Shown here: positions 36,169 to 46,700 of the stretch, piece by piece | Position numbering within the stretch: position 1 is the stretch's first letter | Layout of the letters: each line of letters begins with the position of its first letter | Source: Balanoglossus misakiensis | Lineage: Eukaryota > Hemichordata | Assembly: GCA_040954595.2 (NCBI GenBank) | Contig: CM082578.2 | Location: 12,896,001-12,960,000, forward strand | Direction: 5' to 3' | DNA length: 64,000 nucleotides | Program-made: the position numbers and the translations under genes | Notes under the pieces: model-generated | Seen by the model: only the letters and a program-made list of their open reading frames with translations | What the model was told of the DNA's origin: nothing | The model's database searches: none

Positions 36169-39100
36169 GAAGTTTTGTAGTTTAACCAGATTTTTTTTTT
36201 AAAAAGATGGGTATTTGGTGGTTTAGGTTCTACTACAATAAGAAAAAAAAATATTTTCTTATAAGTGTTTAAAATTAGTCAGTGGGTTCATCTGATTCAG
36301 ATTTTACTTACAGAGCGGCAAAGTTTTGTGCCAAGTCTGAAAACCAACTCCTTTGAATATTTAATTGAGAAGCTTTAGATTTCCCATGATGCACTGGTGA
36401 ATGCAGGTTCATGTTTTACTCGTAAGTTGGAAAGTTCATAAATGGGTTCGTAATCGTGTATTGAAGTAATAAGCCAAGATCTCATGTTACTCAGTAAATT
36501 CATGTAAATCTTTGAGGATAGTGCGGGCTCTTCGTGTTCTCACTCTTAAATGGCATATTGAAACTTTTCTGAGTGATGTGAGATCTTGACTTGGTACTTC
36601 CTTCGAAGAAATTCTTGATAGATAAATAAAAAGACAGGATCATGTTCAGGCACAGTCAGTGTAGTGAAGGTACCCATATTTCATTTACATATTGGATAGC
36701 TGAGGTGAAAAATCCATTTATTGTTTTGTTTCCTTTTTGAACTGCAAGAGCAATCAAAATTTTAAGGGCATGTGGACAGATATTGTATAATGTGTCTTCA
36801 CGGTCAAGAAGAAAATTGCGAAGTTACACCTCCTTGATAGACCATGGAATGTAGACAGGTTAATTTTTTTTAAACAAGATTTTTATCTTTGAGAAATATG
36901 ATTTCCTGGTTGATTAGCGAAAAAGAAAAAGAGAGAGGTTTTGCTTAGTGTTCTGATGATTCTCAATTTATTAGTAGTTTTTTTTGCTGTGGATGTTGAG
37001 AATTGTTTTTCCGCTTGGCAATTTTTTTTGCCAGATATGATTCCCTTGTTTAGTTGTGTAAGCGCACAATATATTTACAAAATATTTCATGAGGTCACTG
37101 CAGGTCAAGAACAAACAAGACAAATCAATTTTAACTCTCAAAAAAAAAATTGGAAAAAATTATTTACTTGGTACGAAACATAACAATGAGAAAAAATCAT
37201 GTTCACATTTTTGGAATAATTAAATCATCAAAATTATTTGGAATGTGCTTTGGGATAAATGATTTCCAAGTTGAGATTTTCATAATTTTTTTTGTACCTG
37301 TGAAGACAGTGCAGGTACGTGTATGCTGTAACTTCAGTGTCAGCGATATGGTCAGAGTATATGAAATAGCACCTCACAATTTCACTCAGACAGTAAGAAA
37401 ATGCAGAAAATAATCAAAAAAGAAGGATACTGAGACAATCACCTAGTATATGCTATTTCACCTCTTATGTTTACAACATGATAGAAAAAAATTAAACAAC
37501 TCTGTCGTATTTATTGACGAAATTTTCATATGCACCAAGCACCTCTGCATTTCTTCTCACCTAAAATTAACCTCTAAATGATAAATATATTTAACAATAA
37601 AATACATATCGAATGTAATGACTACCTTTGCATGGTTGCAGCAGATGACAAGAAATCGCTTACACTGCAGTGGCTGACCTGTAGACAAAAATAACACCGG
37701 GCTTTGGGATACAGCGCTAGACATGCCTTTTTGTGGCCACATCAAGGGAATGAATGCCGAGACAGAACAACAAGGCAGTGTAGACAGAGACTCTTGATTC
37801 AGGCTTTTTTGATTTGATGTATATTCTACTGTGTGTTTTACATTTGTATTATATTGAACTTGTGTAATTTCTTTGATGTTTGGAGAGATACGTAATACAG
37901 TTCTAGTGGTATGCCTTTTTTATGTTGGGTGTTGATTTTAACGGCCGAGGTATATCAGAGAGTAACGGTAACAAGCTGAGACTTGCATTGGAAACCGATT
38001 CTAGTTGTTGATTTTTTTCCTCACAAATTAATTGCATTTTGAAAGTGTGATTTTTTCCCACGAAAAAAAAAATCCTTAACTGCAGGGAGATATTCCATTA
38101 AGCGGGTAGTTAAAAGTCGAGCGGTTTTATCTAATTAACCAAGAGCACTTTTTATATCTGTAGTAGTGTCCTTTTTGGGGTGAAATTCTAGCCTTGTGAT
38201 GTAAAATATTAGTGTGTGAGTGTGCAACCAAACATTAAACTAGAAAATAATGTGTAAATTATTTTATTATAATTATGAAAAAAATAATATTTATTGTGAA
38301 GTGCCTAGAGAAAATTTTCTAATCATAAGTAGTGTTGTTGTTTCCCTTTTTGCAGTGTGGGTTTCTAGACCTTTCCCCTCTGTAGCTGGCTTTTGTTGGA
38401 TAATTTTTCAGTATAAAAGTAACACTCGGAACTTCACTTTGTCAATCAATTGTAAAAAATTTGAACAGGATTGTACAGTAATTGTAAAAAAGAAATCATG
38501 GTGTTTGATACAGTTATTTGGCCGATTTGGTTTGCTCAGTGAGGCAAATTCAGTAGGACTCGTATCTGCATTTTCAGTGGAAGTTATTGTCCTAGTGGAT
38601 GAAAACCACTGCGCCGGTAAATTATTACAGGTTAAGGAGACTCTGAGAGACATGGTGTGCTTCGGGAATACTGAAGCTCGCCATTCAGAGTGAGGCTTCT
38701 AGTGTATTCAGCTTTGTGACAAACCAGTGGATTGTACTAACTTTTTTTTCTAAAAGAAACGGTTCAATTTTGGCAGTAGAATAGTGTTAGTGTGGAATAA
38801 TGCCTTCTCTACTTGCTATAAAGGAAACTTGCTTTTAGGTAGCTCTTTGAAAAATCTGTATCATGCGGGCAGATATACCCCAAACTAAAAAAAAATGTGA
38901 TTGCTCATAGCTCTGGCTGGCTGGCATTCAAATGGTAATTGGACCCTTTCAGGTGGGTATAACAGTAGCAAAGATGTTTTGCTTTAGGATTACAACAGAT
39001 GAAGAGTTCATTCTGAGTCAAAATTTTACAAAATAAAAAATCCAGAGTGCTTTTTAGAACTGTACACAAAACTGGGGGTGTGAAAAGAGATTAGGGTACG

Positions 39101-39740
39101 TTGACTTTGTACACAGTGTTGTGATAAATAAACTTCTATCCAAAAAATAAAATGTATGAGTTTTGTTGTACATGTATATACTAAGGTTGCAGTGTTTGTA
39201 TGCACATGTCCGCGTGCGTGCGTGCATGTGTGTGTGTCCACACATTTTCCATACTTGGAGCGAGGATGTCATTGGCACATGTACAGACCATAGAACAGTC
39301 TAATACACACCAATTTGATTAAAATGAGATGATTGTAGAGTTAGGCCCTGGTGATAGTTATGTTATCTGTCCCTTTTAGGCTAATTATTCATCCAGAAGA
39401 AAAGTCTATTTCTGGCATCTTCACATCATTGATTTCTCTTTGAACAGCATCAAAACACTTGAGTTTAAGCCCCTTCAGGGCTTAATTTCAGAGAAGGCAT
39501 ATGTAATTTGACTCATGGGTAAAGAGCTTCTTGACCCCATGACCTTTGCTAGAAAAAAACTCATTATATCCATGGTTACGTTGCATTCTATTAAGGTCAC
39601 AACATCAAGAAGCCCAACACTGCTTTGTATATCCACATACAAATGGCTACAAACTTGAAAGAGATGATGTCATATATGCACAAAATGGCTTCTAAGGCTT
39701 TATTTTTTAAATATTTCAAGATTCCTTGATGATAGTAAAA

Positions 39741-39778
<38 letters not shown>

Positions 39779-39785
39779 CGATGAC

Positions 39786-39818
<33 letters not shown>

Positions 39819-39819
39819 A
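39741..39819. repeat. GAT trinucleotide microsatellite
   Basis: About 26 GAT units with two GAC interruptions near the middle. ATTCCTTGA-like sequence flanks it on both sides. Confidence 0.95.
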
Positions 39820-41707
39820 TTCCTTGAATTTGAAACCAGTCATAATCAATAGTGTCATCATTAGGTGTTGTCGTCATAGATGTTAATGTCTTTGTATAAA
39901 ATGGATTAAAATTGAATATAGTGTTTGTTCTCGCTTTATTGTCACTATTCTGCCTGCAAGACTGTCAAATGCAGATGTTTAAAATACAATAGCACCATTA
40001 AATCCTTTTGTGAAGATGATTCAAAGGGGAAAGTCTGTCACATATAGTATTGGCAAATATGACGTGCATTATACAATGTACGTATGTTGTTTTCTATTGG
40101 TCATGTGATCTAAGATTATGGTTTGCATCTCCCGTCTTGTTATGACTTTATTTTCTTATTGGTCGATTGCCTTCAGGGCGATATTAATATTTTAAAAGAA
40201 TTCGGCATCCAACACACGTATTAAACAGAAATATAATATGAATATACACCTACGGCTTTGTATGTTTTCACCAGTCAACAAATATGCGACTGATCTGACC
40301 TTGCAGGTTTTGAATAAACCGATTATTTCGTATCAATTCTTGATGAAAAAGTCTGCATATTTTATCATTCATACATGGAGCAGGTTTTAGATAACAGCAG
40401 GTGTTCAGAGGTAATACAGTTAGCTGGTCATGTTATAAATAAGTCTTTGCATTTTGACTTATTTGATATAAATAATTGAAATATAATCTGCATCAGTGAA
40501 ATGATTGTTTTCCAAGATTTGTCCTGAAAACACATTGCCTTCTGAAAGCATGCAAAGGATTTTTGTTGATTTTTATTGACTGAGAAAAACTATAAATTTT
40601 ATTTGAAATTTCCTAATTTTAACAAGTTTTAAAAGGCAGTGGGTATTTGAGTGAAAGGAAACATCCCTATATAAACTGGACATTTTAACAGAGACAATAT
40701 AACCACACATGATTTTTGTTGATTTTCTTGTTTTTATTGTCGGTCAAGATACCCAAAAGATGCCTGTCATAAGTGCCGTAGTACATGTAGTTTTAAGTAT
40801 ACTTTGTTTATAAACATGTCATAACATGCTTGTAGGCTTAGGCATGGGGAAAGTCTTCCAGACCAGGTCATTTTGTACTTGAAAAAGTACGAAGCCATTA
40901 GGATTTACTTTGCCAATAGCTCCAGTAGTGAATACAGCTGTGACAGGTGTCTCGTATCAGTCCTGTTTACTGTCTACACACATTGCGTCTGACACGGTGG
41001 GGTGACGTAGTCACATTATTACAGCTGCTGTATGACTGTCTACTTTCTGTCACATGGGGGCAGTCTCTCAATACACTTGCACCATTTTTGACAGCAGTTG
41101 TGGATGTATCCTGCACAATCAACCTCTAGCCACAAAGAACTTGATGTATCTGATCAGCTGAAAATTTCCTTCAAGCATAGTATACATATACATTTGAGAA
41201 TATGTTTACCATAGATTATGTCTTGCATGTGATGAATCTACGTTCGATCATCATGATATGTATTTTCAACAATAACAGAAAAGATGGAAAAGAATGATAG
41301 GATCCAAGGTATTGCACAAGTACCAGTTATGGTAATTCTGGGCAATATCTTTCTTGCAATTTAAATTAATAAAAGAAGAGTGATCTTTGACCAAATTTGG
41401 CATTGTAAATGGAAAAGGCTACTGGGTATGGCAAACAGAGCTGCCATATCACACCTTTAGAGAGCGCTAACACCCCCACACAAGCTCTTCTGTTGTCTTT
41501 CAAAAACTCCAGTTGTTATTGCTGCTCCATCTCCACCCAGGTATATTGACAAGCTAACAGATTGTTTTAGTTTCAGTAAGGAAAACCGTACATCTGCAAA
41601 CCTTCACAAGTTCCTCTGACCAATGATATGCTGCAAAGTCAACCCATATGGACGTGAATGCAGAAACAGAATGCACACTAACGCAAGTGTCACAGTACTT
41701 CATTGTT

Positions 41708-41713
41708 TTTATT
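41708..41713 (-). terminator. Candidate NDUFB11 polyadenylation signal
   Basis: AATAAA on the minus strand, about 330 bases downstream of the NDUFB11 stop codon. Confidence 0.45.
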
Positions 41714-42040
41714 GATAAAACTGAATAACATCAGCTAAATTTACTCAGAAATCAGCGGAAGGATGTCAACACAATGTTTCAAAAGCACTTGGTTGGAAAT
41801 AATAATAACGAAGGCATTAGCCCAGCCAGAAACTTCTCCAGGAACTGATTGGTAGTTGAACTTTCCAATTTCCTACAAAACATTATCAAGCAAACAGAGC
41901 ATCTAGATACGCACGCCTAGTATCAGAAGTACCACCACAGACAGCAGGCAAAGAGCTGAGGGTTGTGGCTGGCCTAATCCAGCTTTAGAGATATACACAC
42001 ACACAGTCTTATTTTACAAGTTGACACAAAGTCGATCATT

Positions 42041-43135
42041 TCAATCAAGCTCATCTTCTGCAGGCAGGATGACGTCATTGGGATCTATGTAGTTTGGATC
42101 AATCAACGGCAATCCAGCACTTTCCCTCTCTGCTGCCACAAGGCTGGCCTCACGCTCTGCCCAAACTCTACCAGTCCTGTAATTACAAAATAATGTGTTG
42201 AGACAGAACCTTCATAATTAAATATGCACATGATCAATTTTGTTTCACATAATAAATTCAATTAAATGACTTTGAATGTGTATACTTGGTACTTACGTGT
42301 CTGGCATATAATGTGCAAAAAGTGTTCCAAATACAAGCGCAACAGAGACGGTGAAAAAGAAAGCTACTCTGTTTGCCATTGTGTCGTATGCTGGATCTGT
42401 ATCTGACCAACCATGTGACACCCAATTCTTCAAGAAAAAAGAAAGAAAAGAATTAACTAATGTGCTGCTCAGAAAGTGTGTATATGCATAAATAAAGCAA
42501 AGGTGAACACAATTTAATAGTCAGTTTCATATGACCACACACAATATACAAATTACAATCACAAAACTTACAGGATCGTTCACATCATCTGTGGGTTCAC
42601 GTTGTCCTTCTTTAAAAATTTCTTCCACCCTGGTGAAACAGAATTAATTAGGGTACAATACATGGGTTAGAAAAAAAACTCAAACTTCAGGGGTTCTTTC
42701 AGGGTCATGACCTTTTAGCAGAGGTCAGAGCCATTCGTATCCCGTACTAGGTACTTTTTAAAACATCACAATACTCGCCATGTTCGGTTTTCGGGTAAAG
42801 CGTACACACATGCGTTACGGTGGCTTTGTAACCCTCTCCATCTACAGTTGCTAAATGCATATATCGCGAAAATACCAGATCGTATACGTGCAGTTCTCGA
42901 TCTGTGTGATGAAGAAGAACACGATCGCTATGGACATGCAGACCACATCCACACAGTTAGATGGAACTTACCGTGCAGGGTCTACATCTGTGGCTTTACC
43001 GACAACAAATTCCGATTTTTTAGATTCTGATGTAGAACTAAACACGACTGGTTGGTAAACAACTGGCCTTAAATGTCGTGCATTTCTGGAAATTTGAGGG
43101 ACCAGCAGACGAGTTGCTCTGCAAAGGGCCGCCAT
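42041..43135 (-). CDS. NDUFB11: NADH dehydrogenase [ubiquinone] 1 beta subcomplex subunit 11, mitochondrial
   Basis: Accessory subunit (ESSS) of respiratory complex I in the inner mitochondrial membrane; structural rather than catalytic. Coding exons in transcript order: 43135-42972, 42629-42572, 42427-42297, 42176-42041; all GT-AG and in phase, giving 162 residues. The N-terminus (MAALCRATRLLVPQISRNAR) is basic and acid-free, as expected for a mitochondrial presequence. One membrane segment lies at about 94-114 (VAFFFTVSVALVFGTLF). The family signature follows: HYMPD, then WAEREASLVAAERESAGLPL, then DPNDVILP near an acidic end, paralleling human FVAYLPD...REANGLPI...DPSKIQLP. An in-frame upstream Met (about 43168) exists, but starting there would place MQLTRSRKGFK before the presequence, so I prefer the inner Met. 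It is head-to-head with ATRIP. Confidence 0.96.
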
Positions 43136-43774
43136 TTTGAATCCCTTTCTTGACCTCGTAAGCTGCAACTATTGGCTACAGGGGTGGTGCTGTCCCTTCA
43201 GTAGGATATCGTGTTTGACGAAAAGAGTTTGACTTATAAACTATGTATTTGCAAATCATACATATACTCCAGAGGCTAATGAGTATTAAACATTAGAGAA
43301 ACCCGCGTACAGAAATGGTATCTACACATTGACGTTGTCTCAAATTCAGAGAAACCCCTGAAAAAATCAAAGTGCCCAAATTAATTTCACGTTTAAAACG
43401 AGAGATCGCGAGAAGTGTGTAGTGGTGGCGCTACTATTGAACAGGTGAATGAAGTGAAATGCTTTCTTTCTTCATCAACAGTGCCAAAGTCCCCGCAACT
43501 ACACGTATTCTGCAACACGGTTGCAAGATGAGATTATGCGTATCATTGATGGAGACGTAAACGCCAACGTGAGTTATCAAAAGATGATGAACTGTGTATG
43601 GTAGTCCGGATCCGATGCGGTTTCCCCAGCTCCATCCATCCATCCATCCATCCATCTATTGCACTGGTAAAATGGAATAGTGCTAGGTAATGTCTTCTGA
43701 CATCCATGAATGAATGATTGGATGAGTAAGTTTGAACAACACTTGAATTTCAATTAACCAAGCATTAGAAAATC
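43136..43774. promoter_or_regulatory. Shared upstream region of NDUFB11 and ATRIP (putative bidirectional promoter)
   Basis: Only 639 bp separate the start codons of the divergent genes, so both 5' UTRs and promoters must fit here unless a noncoding first exon lies elsewhere. I see no TATA box at a convincing place on either side. It contains an ATCC microsatellite (43632-43656). Shared control is inferred from the arrangement. Confidence 0.6.
43632..43656. repeat. ATCC tetranucleotide repeat
   Basis: About six CATC/ATCC units, some 120 bp before the ATRIP start codon. Confidence 0.9.
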
Positions 43775-46700
43775 ATGAATCCGCTGTTTTCTGGGCATGG
43801 TGGAAAAGCGAAGCGGTCGCCCTTCTATGCGTCTGCAAGTAATCAATCTGGGCAAAAACAAACAAATATCAACTTAACTGGCTACATAGCGGGACGAACA
43901 GAAACTGGGGATGGCGTTTCTTCCCCGGCTCCGAGTAAGAAGCCCAGAATATCACTTGAACCAGATCCCTTTGATGACTTCCCGGATGAGGACTTCACTG
44001 CAGGTGATCTTGAGGCCATGGAATTAATGGCTTCTCAAGCAATGACATTGACAAACCAAAATGACTTGATGGCTATAAATCAAGGAAGCAAAGGAGCAGG
44101 AACAGGGGCTGAACCCAGTAGGGCAACTGGTGGTTTCACCGCGGTTACTGACAAACATGTTGGGAGCTCGCTTTCGCAAACTGCAGGTAGCACATCGACA
44201 CATCCAAACCACAGTAAAACATCAATAAAGCAAACTAACGTGGGCTATATTTCTGGCGGTAAGTTCCCATCTCAGCGTGGGACACAAGTAGCAGCCACAC
44301 CCACGCCAACTCTGCCTCCCAGGAATCTTCCCGCCACAGGTATCATGGGAAGTGGATCTAGGGTTCCCCCGTATCAGTCAAACATAGACTTTCAAGGTGC
44401 GCCGACCAGTAGACCCAAGGACACAAATGCAAGTGTTGCACCAGGAGCAAAACATCCTGGCCACCTGAGTGGACAGTTTGTGAAGAAGCTTGGAGGGACT
44501 GCCGGGAATGTGTTAACACCACCGACAGGTTCACTGGCAAGGGAGTCGTCAACTCTTCCAGTTGGTCAGGATGGGAGGAGATCGCCATCAGTACTGCAAC
44601 AAGAAATTGATAAACTTGCATCAGAATGTGCAAATTACCAGAAACAGGTAAACGTGAAAAAAAATGCCCTATCGTATTCAATTTCACTTTTCAAACTATC
44701 AGTAACTGTGTAATCAAGTGATACTGTACCTGATGGTTTTGCAGAGTTTCTGGATAAAGAAGACTCAGAAATTCACTTGGTTCCTCTCCAGACTCACTTT
44801 TGACAACACTGGCTGGCCACTGGAGTCGGTGGACAAAATCCCTAAAGTGCATCTCCAATCCAAAAGAGTTGGCCACACATTGGTCATTAATAATTGGTCA
44901 ATAATAACAACAATTGAGAGTTTTATTTTGTTCTGTGTTGTTATTTTCCAAGTTAACGAGTATTCTGGAGGAACGATATAAGAAAGACGGTGAAATCAAA
45001 ATGCTAAGAGACAAAGTACAGCAGACCAGCTCCGAACTGAGCAAAGTGAAGATGGATAAGTTCAACTTCAATGAAGAACAGAAGAGAGAGCAAACTAAAA
45101 AAGAAAAGGAACTTTTAAAGGAGGTAATCGTCTAATTCTTGGCCTCTTACAAACTTGTAACTTTCCTTTTGGAAGACAGCAAAATACTTATTGTGATTGG
45201 GTTACATGTATGTGCATGGCTGCAGCTTGCTATGTGTATGGTGCAGTAGGTCTGGGTTTGAGCCCTGTAAAATACAAGTTTATTCTGATGTGTTGTATGT
45301 TGTGTTTTCAGATTGAAAATATGAAAACCCAGCTTCAATTTAAAGAAATGGAAATTGTCGATATTCAGAGCAAAAATAAAAGTCTGGAAAGGAAACTGAA
45401 ACATTCAGAAGGCTCTTCCAACGGGCCACCAAAGGGAAGCCCGCGGAAACATGGAAGTCACCACCACCACAGGGCAGATCGTCAACCAAGTTCATCTCCC
45501 GGGAAATCCAGGGATTCTTTCCCAACCCGAAAGTCGTTCTTGGCCCATGGTGGGCCCAGCACACCACCCAGATCGCCAAAGTTACAATCACTGCGCATGG
45601 AAAGTCCAATGGCTGAAAGAGGTACAGTGCAGTGCCCCCTTGCCAAAGTGCTACTCATAATACGTCACAGGCAGAGTCAGTTTATAAATGAGTGGAGAAC
45701 CCACTCATATATAAGACAGACTCTCTCACAGCCCCTATTTTTTCAAGTTCTCTTGTTCCCCACTGTGCACTAATGCACCAAGCAGGTGACTGAGCAAGTC
45801 CAGCACTGTGCAGCAAAACCTTTCACCAGCTGATATTCGGTCAATCAATCCAAAGAAACAAGGTCTGTTTATACGATAATAAATGTCTCATCCATCATAT
45901 CTTTCTTGTTTACAGGACCAAAGTCTCCGGGGCAAAGTTGCAGTCCGAAGAGGAAGGACAGTGGAGCCTATTCCCTGGAAGCTAGACAGACAAAACTTCC
46001 GACAGTCAGCAAGATTGATATGGCATTCTCAAGAGGTGAGGGGGCGGGGGGAATTGCCATGAAAAGAGGTCGTGCATTTTGGAGAGTAGAAAAACAAAAC
46101 GGATTTGTCATGCAGCAAAGTACTGACAAATATATATCATAGCACTACTTCTAGAACTACCTGACCAGCATAATGTCTGATAAACCCTTTCACCACCTGT
46201 TCCCTCTTAAGTTATAAGTTTGTTTTTCTTATACACAACATGAACAGGGCTGTGTAGCTCATCCCAGCTAGTTAGCAAGTTACTGTGTATAAACCGAAGC
46301 ACAAGTTACAGTGGGGAAATATCAAATCAGGGACTGATTACCTTATTACAACTGCCGGCAATGCAGCCTACCCATCAGGCATCTGCAGAGGATTGTGGGA
46401 TAGCCACAGCTCTCAAAGCACCAAGGCAAGTTTGCTCTGACTACCTCGATTTGATTGATATGGAGATTGTATCCATGGCAGGAAAATCTGTTGAACTGTA
46501 ATGTTACAGGGCCTTGCTCCGAAATGATGTTAATGAATCTGTATGACTCTTAGTTGTATAAATTAAATTACTGAAATACTTACCATGGGAAACTGTCATA
46601 TTGTCTCAAAAAGCATCATTTAGTGTGTAATACTGATACCAGAAGAGACTAGAAAAGTTCGCAGTTGTCAATACAACAAACGCATACTTACTTAAAACAT

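Larger units (their letters stand above)
36088..41700 (+). other. 3' UTR and 3' flank of CaMKI
   Basis: AT-rich sequence after the CaMKI stop. The first polyadenylation signal is at 36163-36168 and another at 36625-36630, so the UTR may be short or extended. A GAT/GAC trinucleotide array sits at 39741-39819. The largest frame, 147 codons at 38250-38693 (+), has no family resemblance, and I see no other gene before the 3' end of NDUFB11. Confidence 0.7.

Noticed and set aside
38250-38693. 147-codon plus-strand frame after CaMKI
   Set aside because: AT-rich, no family resemblance, no splice context; likely chance in the 3' flank.
42968-43168. Upstream Met (about 43168) as the NDUFB11 start
   Set aside because: It would place a charged MQLTRSRKGFK segment before a normal-looking mitochondrial presequence; the inner Met at 43135 fits the family better.
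45210-45773. 187-codon ATRIP frame as a stand-alone gene
   Set aside because: Only 45312-45621 is exon (coiled-coil and Ser/Pro-rich part of ATRIP); both ends run into introns with good splice sites.
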